Assembly (NCBI GenBank): GCA_021805305.1
Contig: JAJZFO010000042.1
Span: 1 to 15,137, forward strand
DNA: 15,137 nucleotides
Origin: Actinomycetes bacterium
GTDB taxonomy: Bacteria > Actinomycetota > Acidimicrobiia > Acidimicrobiales > RAAP-2
Direction: 5' to 3'
Shown here: piece after piece, positions 1 through 8,331 of the stretch
Position numbering within the stretch: position 1 is the stretch's first letter
Layout of the letters: each line of letters starts with the position of its first letter
Notes under the pieces: model-generated
Database searches by the model: none
The model's input: only the letters and a program-made list of their open reading frames with translations
Told to the model about the DNA's origin: nothing
Position numbers and translations under genes: made by a program

Positions 1-401
1 ATGAGGACGATCTCGCCGCTCTCGGTCGCCGGGAGGAGCAGGTCCTGCTGGGATTTGTTGAACCGGTGCACCTCGTCGATGAATAATACGGTCGCCTGCC
101 CGTGTTCACCCAGGCGTTGACGCGCTCGCTCGAGGGAGTCGCGCACGTCGCGCACCCCGCTCGTCACGGCCGACAGACTCTCGGCGGCGTAGCCGGCCCC
201 CGACGCCACGATCCGCGCCAGGGTGGTCTTGCCGGTCCCCGCCGGTCCCCAGAAAATCATGGAGATCAGACGGCGCGCGTCCACCATTCGTCGCAGGGGC
301 ATGCCGGGTCCCACGAGGTGGTCCTGACCCACGATCTCCTCGAGGCGACGCGGGCGTAACAACTCCGCGAGGGGCGCGCTCGCGCGGCGTCGTTGCGCCA
401 T
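1..401 (-). CDS. rarA: Replication-associated recombination protein A (RarA/MgsA-type AAA+ ATPase), 3' end cut by window edge
   Basis: Only the N-terminal 133 residues are present; the gene runs off the left edge. RarA is a clamp-loader-like AAA+ ATPase that acts at stalled replication forks and binds SSB and DNA ends. Visible signatures are the family N-terminus (APLAELLRPRRLEEIVGQ), a Walker A motif GPAGTGKTT near residue 50, a SAVTSGVRDVR segment typical of RarA, and a Walker B motif LFIDEVHRF followed by NKSQQDLLLPATESG. The closely related DnaX and RuvB proteins lack this SAVTSGV/HRFNKSQQD combination. The first usual start codon in frame is ATG at 401, 23 bases after the aspS stop. However, the frame is open back to a stop at 456-458 and reads SLFDEA just upstream of this ATG, which resembles the normal RarA N-terminus (see findings). 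The identity is secure; the start is uncertain. Confidence 0.93.
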   Translation of the reverse strand, partial: MAQRRRASAPLAELLRPRRLEEIVGQDHLVGPGMPLRRMVDARRLISMIFWGPAGTGKTTLARIVASGAGYAAESLSAVTSGVRDVRDSLERARQRLGEHGQATVLFIDEVHRFNKSQQDLLLPATESGEIVL

Positions 402-424
402 GGCCTCGTCGAAGAGTGACGTCG

Positions 425-2164
425 CTACACCTTGGGCGCGACGCGCAGTCGCAGATCACGGATCTGGCGTTCGGTGATGTCCTTGGGCGCGCCGGTCATC
501 AAGTCGGTACCCGATTGGGTCTTGGGGAACGCGATGACCTCGCGGATGTTGTCCTCGCCCGCGAAGATGGCCACCAGTCGATCGATCCCCACCGCGAAGC
601 CCGCGTGGGGCGGGGCGCCGTACCTGAAGGCACCCAGGAGGAAGCCGAAGCGACTGTGCGCCTCGTCCTCGCCGATGCCGAGGGCCGAGAAGATCCGCGA
701 CTGGATATCGGCGCGGTGGATACGCACCGAGCCGCTGCCCAATTCCCACCCGTTGAGTACGAGGTCGTAGGACTGCGAACGGACCCGTAGCGGATCGGTC
801 TCGATCAGGTCCAGGTCGTCGAGGTGCGGCATGGTGAAGGGGTGGTGCGCCGACACGAGGTCGCCGTTGTCGTCGAGTCCCTCGAAGAGCGGGAATTCGG
901 TGATCCACACGTAGTGGTGGGGCCCCTCGCTCACCGGGGGGGCACCGATCGTCAGGCGAAGGGCGCCCAAGACCTTGCACGCGGCGACGTACTCGTCGGC
1001 GACGACCAACACGAGGTCCCCGACCTGCGCGTGATCCACCGCGGCGATGGCGGCGCTCTCGTGGGCGTTGAGGAAACGCGCCAGGGGCGAATCGAGGCCC
1101 TCCGACGTGATCCGGAACCAGGCCAGGCCCTTGGCCCCGAGGGACTTGGCGTGGTCGGTCAGGGCGTCCAGGCGCGAGCGCGTGAACTCGGCGCCGCCGG
1201 GCACGCGTATCGCCTTGACCGTCGGCGCGGCGAAGGCCTTGACCTCCGTCGCGGCGAAGACCCCCGAGAGATCCTGGAGGGACATCGCGAAGCGCAGGTC
1301 GGGCTTGTCGGTGCCGAACCGGTCGAGCGCTTCGGCCCAGGTCATGGTGGCGATGGGTCCGGGGCGCTGTCCGGTCACGGCCTCGGCCGCGTCGAGGACG
1401 GCTTCGGACACGAAGGCGAAGATGTCGTCTTGGCTCACGAAGCTGGCCTCCACGTCGAGCTGCGTGAACTCGAACTGGCGATCGGCGCGCAGATCCTCGT
1501 CGCGCAGGCAGCGCGCAATTTGAAAGTACCGGTCGAAGCCGCCCACCATGAGCAGTTGCTTGGCGATCTGGGGACTCTGGGGCAGGACGTAGAACTCCCC
1601 GGGGTGCAGACGCGACGGCACCACGAACTCGCGTGCGCCCTCGGGCGTCGGCGCCCACAGCAGGGGGGTCTCCACCTCGCAGAAACCCTGGCGTTCCATG
1701 GCGTGACGCAGGGTGGCGTTCACCGTGGCGCGCAGGCGCAGGTTGCGTTGCATCTTGTCGCGGCGCAGGTCGATGTAGCGGTACTTCAGGCGCACCTGCT
1801 CGTCGACCTCGGCGCGCTCGTCGATCTGAAAGGGCGGCGCCTCCGCGGCCGAGAGGATCTCGACGCGGCAGTCCGTCAACTCCACTTCGCCGGTGCCCAG
1901 CCGCTCGTTCACGGTCCCCTCGGGTCGCAACGACACCGTGCCGGTCACCCGCAGCACGTACTCGCCGCGCACGTCGACCGACCCGTCCACCACCGCCTGC
2001 ACGACGCCGGAGCGATCGCGCAGGTCGAGGAACGCGAGGTGCTCACCGTGTTCACGGCGCTTGGCCACCCATCCGCAAACGCTGATCCGCTCCCCGATCA
2101 TCGTGAGGTCGACGGACCCGCAGAGCAGGTCGCGCATGCTGGTCGATTCGTAAGTATCGGTCAT
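425..2164 (-). CDS. aspS: Aspartate--tRNA ligase, bacterial type, possibly non-discriminating (Asp/Asn)
   Basis: A full-length (579 aa) class IIb synthetase that attaches aspartate to tRNA-Asp. Residues 25-110 form the N-terminal OB-fold anticodon-binding domain (ISVCGWVAKRREHG, LDLRDRSGVVQ). RYIDLRR lies at 129-135, followed by TPTPEGAREFVVPSR (about 172-185, matching motif 1 and the Asp-binding region). Motif 2 is RYFQIARCLRDEDLRADRQ at 212-230. A GAD-type insertion spans roughly 290-410, and motif 3 is GFAVGIDRL at 522-530, followed by GEDNIREVIAFPKTQSG. His39 occupies the position that is Leu30 in the discriminating E. coli enzyme; His here is typical of non-discriminating AspRS, which also makes Asp-tRNA-Asn for GatCAB. 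Residue 231 is Phe where Pro is usual. The ATG at 2164 lies 7 bases after the hisS stop behind a weak purine-rich site. Met10 (MRDLLCG) fits the family start equally well. Confidence 0.98.
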   Translation of the reverse strand: MTDTYESTSMRDLLCGSVDLTMIGERISVCGWVAKRREHGEHLAFLDLRDRSGVVQAVVDGSVDVRGEYVLRVTGTVSLRPEGTVNERLGTGEVELTDCRVEILSAAEAPPFQIDERAEVDEQVRLKYRYIDLRRDKMQRNLRLRATVNATLRHAMERQGFCEVETPLLWAPTPEGAREFVVPSRLHPGEFYVLPQSPQIAKQLLMVGGFDRYFQIARCLRDEDLRADRQFEFTQLDVEASFVSQDDIFAFVSEAVLDAAEAVTGQRPGPIATMTWAEALDRFGTDKPDLRFAMSLQDLSGVFAATEVKAFAAPTVKAIRVPGGAEFTRSRLDALTDHAKSLGAKGLAWFRITSEGLDSPLARFLNAHESAAIAAVDHAQVGDLVLVVADEYVAACKVLGALRLTIGAPPVSEGPHHYVWITEFPLFEGLDDNGDLVSAHHPFTMPHLDDLDLIETDPLRVRSQSYDLVLNGWELGSGSVRIHRADIQSRIFSALGIGEDEAHSRFGFLLGAFRYGAPPHAGFAVGIDRLVAIFAGEDNIREVIAFPKTQSGTDLMTGAPKDITERQIRDLRLRVAPKV

Positions 2165-2171
2165 GGTCTCT

Positions 2172-3446
2172 TTACTTGTTCAGGCGCTCGCGCAAGACGG
2201 TCCACAGTTCGTCGCGGGCGACGCGTAACTGGGCCCGATCGAAATCGTCGCTTCGTAGTTCTCTAATGGTAATCTCGTCGGCCGCCACCTCCTGGGGGCC
2301 GACGAGGAGCGCCAGGGCGGCCCCGGAGCGGTCCGCCACCTTCATCTGCGACTTCATCGAGCGCCCGTCGAAACCTCGCTCGACGGCGTACCCGCGAGCG
2401 CGGAGATCATCCACGAGAACCGTCGCGACGTCGTCGCCCGTCGTATCCACCACGAAGATATCGATAGTGCGGTTGATCAGGTTGCCCGTGAGGCCCTCGG
2501 CCTCGCGGGCGAGCAGGAGGCGCTCGATGCCCGAGCCGAATCCCACGCCACCCACCGGCTTGCCACCGAGTTGCTCGCTGAGTCCGTCGTAACGCCCACC
2601 CCCGCCGATCGCGTTTTGGGCGTTGCCCAGGGCGTCGGCCACGAACTCAAAGGTGGTGCGCGTGTAGTAGTCGAAACCGCGTACCAGACGAGGTTCCAGG
2701 GTGGAGTCGATACCCAGGTCGCTCAGCGCGGAACGAACCGCGGCGAAGTGTGCGGCGCAGTCGGCGCAGAGAAAATCCGGGAGGAGGGGGCCGTCGTTGA
2801 TGACGCCGATGCACGCGTCGCGCTTGCAATCGAGAACGCGCAGCGGGTTCTGCGACCACGTCGTGGCGTGCTCGTCGCAGAGTTGCGAGCGGTGTTCCTC
2901 GAGGTGCGCGCGCAGGACCGCGACGTAGCGAGCGCGACACTCCACGTGCCCCATGGAGTTGAGCAGCAGGCGAATGCGCGTGAGTCCGAGGGCCTGGTAG
3001 AAACGCCACGCCAGCGTGATTACCTCCACGTCCAGGGCCGGATCGTCACTGCCAATCGCCTCGACGCCGAGTTGGTGGTGCTGGCGGTAGCGGCCCGCCT
3101 GGGGGCGTTCGTAGCGAAACGCCGGCGTCACGTACCAGGCCTTGTAGGGCGTGGTGGGCTGGTGCTGGACGAAGGCGCGCACGACCGAGGCGGTTCCCTC
3201 GGGGCGCAGTGCGTAGGTGCGCTCACCCCGGTCCTGGAACACGTACATCTCCTTGGTCGCGACGTCGCTGTGTTCCCCGATGCCGCGGTTGAAGACCCCG
3301 ATCTCTTCGAACATCGGGGTGAGCGCGAGTGTGAAACCGTAGCGGTAGGCGAAGTCGGCGAACGTCGCGATCAAGCCCTCCCACAGCGCTGACTGCGGGG
3401 CGAGGACGTCGTGGGTACCCACCGGGGCCCGGAAGCTGGCGCTCAT
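2172..3446 (-). CDS. hisS: Histidine--tRNA ligase
   Basis: A 424-residue class IIa synthetase that charges tRNA-His; the length is normal for the family. The open frame continues 91 codons upstream, but that part is a shadow of rel. The ATG at 3446 gives the family N-terminus (FRAPVGTHDVLAPQS) and overlaps the rel stop as ATGA, with AAGAG upstream as a ribosome site. Motifs are RPEGTASVVRAF at 81-92, motif 2 TPAFRYERPQAGRYRQ at 107-122, and QLGVEAIG at 125-132. An insertion domain contains cysteines (LDCKRDACIGV, LCADC) around 205-230. The histidine-specific loops are LVRGFDYYTRTTFEF at 254-268 and GGGGRYDGL at 281-289, and motif 3 is GFGSGIERLLLA at 302-313. The C-terminal anticodon-binding domain runs from about residue 327. 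Its place between rel and aspS matches other actinobacteria. Confidence 0.98.
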   Translation of the reverse strand: MSASFRAPVGTHDVLAPQSALWEGLIATFADFAYRYGFTLALTPMFEEIGVFNRGIGEHSDVATKEMYVFQDRGERTYALRPEGTASVVRAFVQHQPTTPYKAWYVTPAFRYERPQAGRYRQHHQLGVEAIGSDDPALDVEVITLAWRFYQALGLTRIRLLLNSMGHVECRARYVAVLRAHLEEHRSQLCDEHATTWSQNPLRVLDCKRDACIGVINDGPLLPDFLCADCAAHFAAVRSALSDLGIDSTLEPRLVRGFDYYTRTTFEFVADALGNAQNAIGGGGRYDGLSEQLGGKPVGGVGFGSGIERLLLAREAEGLTGNLINRTIDIFVVDTTGDDVATVLVDDLRARGYAVERGFDGRSMKSQMKVADRSGAALALLVGPQEVAADEITIRELRSDDFDRAQLRVARDELWTVLRERLNK

Positions 3447-5656
3447 GAACTCTTGTGGTGCCCGGGGATCTGGCGGAACGCGTCGAAGACGCCGTCGACC
3501 GATTTGAGCGAGGCCAGCAGGCTCGTGAGGTGGCTGGGATCGGCGAGTTCCACGTCGAAGAGCATCCGCACGATGCGTGAGCCCGACGTGGCGGTGGAGC
3601 TCGAGATGATGTTGAGGTGGTACTCCGCCACCACCTTGGATACGTCGAGCAGCAGCCGCGCGCGGTCGAAGGCCATGACCTCGAGCGCCACGCGATACTG
3701 ACCGTGGGTGGCCCCGTCCCACTCGACGTCGATGATGCGCTCGCCCAAGCGGTGGGCCAACGCCACGGCGTTGGAGCAGTCATCGCGGTGCACCGACACC
3801 CCGCGACCCTGCGTGATGAAGCCCATGATGGAGTCGCCGGGCACGGGTGAGCAACAGCGGGCCAGGTGGATCATCACGTCGTCGAGGCCCTCGACGTAGA
3901 CCCCGGCGCTGCGGCGCGTCGTGCGGCTCGTGCGCGGTACCCGGGTGACGGTGGTCGGCAACTGCTCGGCCTCGCCGCCGTGCAGTTCGCGGTCGAGTCG
4001 CTGCACGACCGCCAACGCCGAGATCTGGTGTGAGTCGATCGCCATGAAGAGCGCGTCGAGGTTGTCCAGGTTCAGCGACACGATCACCGCCTCGAGGGCG
4101 CTCGAGGACATGGAGGTAGCGATGGGCAGCCCCTCGCGTCGCAGGGCCTTGATGAGTTCCTCGCGCCCCCCCTCGATGGCGTCGTCGCGTCGCTCGCGCT
4201 GGAACCACTGGCGGATCTTGGACCGGGCGCGCGAGGACTGCGCGAAGTTCAGCCAGTCCCGCGAGGGCCCCGCGGAAGCGTTCTTGCTGGTCACGATCTC
4301 TACCACGTCGGCCGAGTGCAAGACCGTCTCGAGGGGCACGAGACGTCCGTTCACCTTCGCGCCGACGCAGTGGTGGCCCACCTCGGTGTGCACCGCGTAC
4401 GCGAAGTCGATGGTGGTGGCGCCCTCCACGAGGGCGACGACGCGGCCCTTGGGCGTGAAGACGTACACCTCGTCTTGTCCGAGGTCCAACTTGAGCGCTT
4501 CGAGGAACGCGATGGGGTCGGGCTCCTCCTCGTGCACGTCGGCCAGGCGCTGCATCCACTGGATCTCCTGGTTCGACGCCCCCTCCTTGTAGCTCCAGTG
4601 CGCCGCGACGCCGAACTCCGCGCGCCGGTGCATCTCGTGGGTGCGTACCTGGACTTCGACGGATTTCCCCTTCGGTCCGATCACGGTGGTGTGCAGCGAC
4701 TGGTACAGGTTGAACTTGGGCGAATTGATGTAGTCCTTGAAACGTCCGGGCACCGGTGACCAGAGGGCGTGGATGGCGCCCAGGACGGCCCAGCAGTCGC
4801 GGTCGTCGTCGACGATGACGCGCAGTCCCACCAGGTCGTAGATTTCGTCGAACTCCTTGCCCCCGACCACCATCTTCTCGTAGATGCTCCAGAGGTGCTT
4901 CGGTCGTCCCGTCACCTCGGCCACGAGTCCGAAGGCGCGCAACTTCTCGATCAACACGCCCATGACGTCGACGAGATACGCTTCGCGCTCGGGCTGGCGC
5001 GCGGCGACCATCTGTTCGATCTCGGCGTATCGCTTGGGGTGCAACGTCGCGAAGCTCAAGTCCTCGAGTTGCCACTTGACCTGCTGGACACCGAGGCGGT
5101 GCGCCAGCGGTGCGTAGACGTCGAGGGTCTCCTGGGCGATGGCGCGCTGACGGTGCATGGGCATCACCGAGATCGTGCGCATGTTGTGCAGGCGATCGGC
5201 GAGTTTGATCAAGAGGACCCGCCAGTCCTGCGCCATGGCGATAAACATCTTGCGGATAGTCGCGGCCTGCTGGGCTTCCTTGGAGTCGAACTCCAGACGG
5301 TCCAACTTGGTCACCCCGTCCACGACCGCCGCGACCTTCTCGCCGAACTCACCGATCAACCACTCGTTGGTCACCCCGGTGTCCTCGACGGCGTCGTGCA
5401 AGAGGGCGGCGGCGATGGTCATCTCGTCCAGGCCCAGGTCGGCGGTGATGTCGGCGACCGCGATGGGGTGGGTCACGTAGGGTTCGCCCGTGCGTCGCAA
5501 TTGACCCTCGTGCGCGTTGATGGCCACGATGCCCGCTCGCCGGATGAGCGCGACGTCCCCGTCCTCGTGGTGCTCGAGAAACCGCGCGACGAGGCGTTCG
5601 ACCGAACCCTCGAGGGCCGGATCGACGGTCGACCGCGACGTCAGGCTGAGCATCAC
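3443..5656 (-). CDS. rel: Bifunctional (p)ppGpp synthetase/hydrolase (long RelA/SpoT homologue, Rel)
   Basis: A 737-residue long RSH protein that makes and degrades the alarmone (p)ppGpp in response to uncharged tRNA on the ribosome. The N-terminal HD hydrolase domain is intact: THP with His63, LLHDAVEDTG with His87-Asp88 and Glu91-Asp92, and KLADRLHNMR at 151-160. The synthetase domain has GRPKHLWSIYEKM (250-262), YDLVGLRVIV with Asp274, and RFKDYINSPKFNLYQSLHTT (305-324). The RFKD form is the one seen in bifunctional enzymes rather than in monofunctional E. coli RelA. A TGS domain follows (DEVYVFTPKGR, TIDFAYAVHTEVGHHC), then a zinc-finger-like region (LARCCSPVPGDSIMGFIT, VHRDDC, about 598-627), and a C-terminal ACT domain from about 650. 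The start is GTG at 5656, followed at once by ATG at 5653; either is possible. It lies 13 bases after secF and overlaps hisS by 4. Confidence 0.97.
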   Translation of the reverse strand: MMLSLTSRSTVDPALEGSVERLVARFLEHHEDGDVALIRRAGIVAINAHEGQLRRTGEPYVTHPIAVADITADLGLDEMTIAAALLHDAVEDTGVTNEWLIGEFGEKVAAVVDGVTKLDRLEFDSKEAQQAATIRKMFIAMAQDWRVLLIKLADRLHNMRTISVMPMHRQRAIAQETLDVYAPLAHRLGVQQVKWQLEDLSFATLHPKRYAEIEQMVAARQPEREAYLVDVMGVLIEKLRAFGLVAEVTGRPKHLWSIYEKMVVGGKEFDEIYDLVGLRVIVDDDRDCWAVLGAIHALWSPVPGRFKDYINSPKFNLYQSLHTTVIGPKGKSVEVQVRTHEMHRRAEFGVAAHWSYKEGASNQEIQWMQRLADVHEEEPDPIAFLEALKLDLGQDEVYVFTPKGRVVALVEGATTIDFAYAVHTEVGHHCVGAKVNGRLVPLETVLHSADVVEIVTSKNASAGPSRDWLNFAQSSRARSKIRQWFQRERRDDAIEGGREELIKALRREGLPIATSMSSSALEAVIVSLNLDNLDALFMAIDSHQISALAVVQRLDRELHGGEAEQLPTTVTRVPRTSRTTRRSAGVYVEGLDDVMIHLARCCSPVPGDSIMGFITQGRGVSVHRDDCSNAVALAHRLGERIIDVEWDGATHGQYRVALEVMAFDRARLLLDVSKVVAEYHLNIISSSTATSGSRIVRMLFDVELADPSHLTSLLASLKSVDGVFDAFRQIPGHHKSS

Positions 5657-5669
5657 TTCAGCCTAGGGG

Positions 5670-6812
5670 TCAACGGCGCTTCGGTTTGCGAGCTCGGGGC
5701 GTGACGGTGGACATCGGGCGGCGCGTGCCCGCGCCCGTGCGCTGGGTCGGATCGCTGCCCAGCATCGCGGCCGCGCGCGGTGACAGGGTCACGTGCTCGC
5801 TGCGAGCGACCCGGGCGGCCAACTCGCGGTAGCGCGGTTCGCGCTCCTTCATCCAGGCCAGGAGCGGACTCGCGATGAATATCGACGAATAGGCCCCACT
5901 CATCAGTCCCACGAAGAGCGCGAGGCCGTAGTTCTGCAACGTCGTGGCGCCCAGGATGTAGGCCCCCACCACCAAAACGGCCAGTACCGGCAAGATCGCG
6001 ACGAGCGAGGTGTTGATCGAACGCGCCAGCGTCTGGTTCATCGAGAGATTCACCATGTCGCCGTAGGTCATGGTGCCGCTCTTCAAGATCGCGTTCGCGC
6101 TGCTCGCGTTGTCGCGCACGCGGTCAAAGACCACCACCGTGTCGTAGAGCGAGTACCCCAGAATCGTCAACAGCGCGATGACCGTGTCGGGGGTGATCTG
6201 GAATCCGAAGAGCGAGTACACCCCCACCGTGACCAGGAGGTCGTGGATCATGGCGATGAAGGCGGCGACGGCCATCTTGGGTTCGAAACGGATCGAGATG
6301 TAGAGCACGACGGCCAGGAAGAAGATGATCAACGCCTCGAGGGCTCGATTCGTGATCTGCCCGCCCCAGGTGGGTCCGACGTTGGACGTTGACACCTGAT
6401 TCGCCGACTTGCCCGCCTCGCGGGCCATCGCGGTGGTGACCGCGCCGGTGATCTGCGCCTGGACCGCGGTGGAGTCGTTGTTAAGGTCCGCGGTCACCTG
6501 GTAGGTCTGGGAGCCCAACTTCTCGACGGTGGGATTGGACAGGCCCGCCTTGGTCACGGCGGCCGTCATGGAGGAGACCGACGAGTGCGGCGCGAGGACT
6601 TCCCAGGAACTCCCCCCCTTAAAGTCGATGCCCAGGTTGAAGCCGCGCACGCTGAGGGAGCCCAGTCCCACCAAGATCACGACGAGCGAGGCGATGAACC
6701 AGATCCTCTTGCGCCCCACGAAGTCGATGGTGGTGAGGCCCTGGTAGAGCCGGCCGAAGCGTCCGGGCGTCGCCAGCGTCCCGGGCGCGTCGTTCAATTT
6801 CACGTCACTCAT
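5670..6812 (-). CDS. secF: Protein translocase subunit SecF
   Basis: A 380-residue membrane protein that pairs with SecD and uses the proton gradient to help pull secreted proteins through SecYEG. TM1 lies at about 38-57, followed by the family motif LGIDFKGG (60-67), an exported domain of about 90 residues, VGPTWGGQI (145-153), and five further membrane segments between about 157 and 318. SLYDTVVVFDRVRDN (221-235) is the conserved SecF TM4 signature. The cytoplasmic tail (320-380) is longer than in E. coli and ends in a strongly basic run (RARKPKRR). The ATG at 6812 lies inside the secD 3' end (8-base overlap) and has a strong GGAGG at 6818-6822, so translation is probably coupled to secD. 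Confidence 0.97.
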   Translation of the reverse strand: MSDVKLNDAPGTLATPGRFGRLYQGLTTIDFVGRKRIWFIASLVVILVGLGSLSVRGFNLGIDFKGGSSWEVLAPHSSVSSMTAAVTKAGLSNPTVEKLGSQTYQVTADLNNDSTAVQAQITGAVTTAMAREAGKSANQVSTSNVGPTWGGQITNRALEALIIFFLAVVLYISIRFEPKMAVAAFIAMIHDLLVTVGVYSLFGFQITPDTVIALLTILGYSLYDTVVVFDRVRDNASSANAILKSGTMTYGDMVNLSMNQTLARSINTSLVAILPVLAVLVVGAYILGATTLQNYGLALFVGLMSGAYSSIFIASPLLAWMKEREPRYRELAARVARSEHVTLSPRAAAMLGSDPTQRTGAGTRRPMSTVTPRARKPKRR

Positions 6813-8331
6813 GGTTTCCTCCGGCGTTCATCCCCGCGGCCATCGACAACTTTGACGTGCCCTGGTTATCGCGTCGGCCCAGCAGGATCACCAGGGGACG
6901 GGTGAAGTACCACGTGATCAAGATGTCCATCAGCGTCGAGAGTCCGAGGAAGAAGGCGAACCCTCGTACGTCGCCGACGGCGATGAGGTACAACAAGACG
7001 GCCGCGAGGAGGCTCACCGTGTCGGCGGCCAAGACGGTGCGCCAGGCCGACTTGAAGCCACGGTCGACCGACGTGCGCACCGTGCGCCCGGAGCGCGCCT
7101 CGTCCTTTAATCGTTCGAAGTACACGATGTAACTGTCGACGGTGATACCAATGGACACAATCAGGCCGGTGACCCCGGCCAGCGAGAACGTGGGGGCGAA
7201 GGCCGTATGACCGAGGGCCGAGATGATGGCCCACAGTAGGGCGGCGGTCACGCCCAGTCCGAGCAGGATGACCAGTCCGAGGGCGCGGTAGTACAAGATG
7301 ACGTAGATCAACACGAGCGCGAGGCCCGCCAGACCGGCGCCCAGTCCCGCGACCAGCGCGCTGTGGCCCAGGGTCGGCGATACCGTCTGGGTGGTGAGGG
7401 GCTGCAGGCGAACCGGGAGTGCGCCGAACTCCATGGCGATGGCGAGGTTCTGGGCCGACGCCTGGGTGAAGTTCCCCGAGATCTGACCCTGTCCCCCGAA
7501 ACTGGTGAAGGTGGTCGACGCCGGCAAGATCAAGGGCGCCGATTGGATGACGCCGTCGAGTTCGATGGCGACCTCCTGGTGGAAGTTGGCCTTGGCGACG
7601 GCGTCCCACGCCGGACTTCCCGCGCCGGTCAGCGTATAGCTCACGACCCATTGACCAATGGTGTCCTGGGTCGCGAAGGCCTTGCCGATGGCCTGGCCGG
7701 TCAACTCCGCGGGACTGAGGAGCCAGCGGTCGGTGCGGGGCGCGCCCAACTGGGGCAGAATGACCGGCTTGGAGGCCACGTCGTCGGCCGGGCTGGTGGT
7801 GGCGATGTTCGCGAACGACGGATCGACTCCGATGGTCGAGTTGTAGCTGTACCCGTTGACCGAGTTGTTCGGCGTCACGGCGAGATTGGCGGCGGTCAGC
7901 GCGTAGGCCGGTCCGCACGAGGGCATCGTGTGGTTGCCGATGGGTCGGGCGGTCTTGGCGGCCGGCGCCACCTGGCACAGGACGGTACGGAAGAACAACT
8001 GCGCGGTCTGGCCGATCTCGTGCAGGATGTTCTGGGCGTCCTTCACGCCCGGGGCGCTCACCACGACGTTCTTGCCCTGGACGTTCACCTGAGCGCCCGA
8101 GACGCCCAATCCGTTGATGCGACTGTTGAGGATGGTCACGACTTCGTTCAATTGTGCCTGCGTGGCGGGCGTCGTGGGTTTGTAGACGACCGAGAGGCCG
8201 CCCGCCAGGTCCAAGCCCAGTTTGGGTCCCCAGCCGAGCGACAGGGTGGTCACGAGTGAACCGAATCCAATCACCAATGTCAAGATGAGACTGACGATCA
8301 GTGACTTACGCGATACTGCCGGCGCCGCCAT
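6805..8331 (-). CDS. secD: Protein translocase subunit SecD
   Basis: A 508-residue partner of SecF in the SecDF-YajC complex. TM1 lies at about 10-32, followed by LGLDLAGGLSVVY (38-50). The large extracytoplasmic P1 region spans about 50-318 and includes VVTILNSRINGLGVSGAQV and the conserved VAIELDGVIQSAPLI. The other five membrane segments lie between about 322 and 485. The TM4 signature reads VSIGITVDSYIVYFERLKDE (392-411), the actinobacterial form in which Ser-Tyr replaces the Ala-Asn of E. coli. The P1 head contains two cysteines (119 and 139), which could form a disulfide outside the cell. The ATG at 8331 shares one base with the yajC stop (TAATG), indicating coupled translation. Confidence 0.97.
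   Translation of the reverse strand: MAAPAVSRKSLIVSLILTLVIGFGSLVTTLSLGWGPKLGLDLAGGLSVVYKPTTPATQAQLNEVVTILNSRINGLGVSGAQVNVQGKNVVVSAPGVKDAQNILHEIGQTAQLFFRTVLCQVAPAAKTARPIGNHTMPSCGPAYALTAANLAVTPNNSVNGYSYNSTIGVDPSFANIATTSPADDVASKPVILPQLGAPRTDRWLLSPAELTGQAIGKAFATQDTIGQWVVSYTLTGAGSPAWDAVAKANFHQEVAIELDGVIQSAPLILPASTTFTSFGGQGQISGNFTQASAQNLAIAMEFGALPVRLQPLTTQTVSPTLGHSALVAGLGAGLAGLALVLIYVILYYRALGLVILLGLGVTAALLWAIISALGHTAFAPTFSLAGVTGLIVSIGITVDSYIVYFERLKDEARSGRTVRTSVDRGFKSAWRTVLAADTVSLLAAVLLYLIAVGDVRGFAFFLGLSTLMDILITWYFTRPLVILLGRRDNQGTSKLSMAAGMNAGGNHE
6818..6822 (-). promoter_or_regulatory. Ribosome binding site of secF, inside secD
   Basis: GGAGG on the minus strand, 5 bases before the secF ATG at 6812 and within the last codons of secD. 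It supports the overlapping start. Confidence 0.75.

Noticed and set aside
1..401. Reading the partial left-end gene as a second RuvB or a DnaX clamp loader.
   Set aside because: The APLAELLRPRRLEEIVGQ start and the HRFNKSQQDLLL segment after Walker B match RarA rather than RuvB or DnaX.
824..2266. 480-codon open frame on the plus strand opposite aspS, and similar long plus-strand frames (4769-5704, 7363-8259, 12206-13153).
   Set aside because: GC-rich shadow frames of confidently identified minus-strand genes; translations are rich in Arg, Gly, Val and His with no recognisable domain.
3447..3722. Upstream in-frame extension of hisS.
   Set aside because: It lies wholly within rel and is Arg-rich; the ATG at 3446 gives the canonical HisRS N-terminus and an ATGA overlap.
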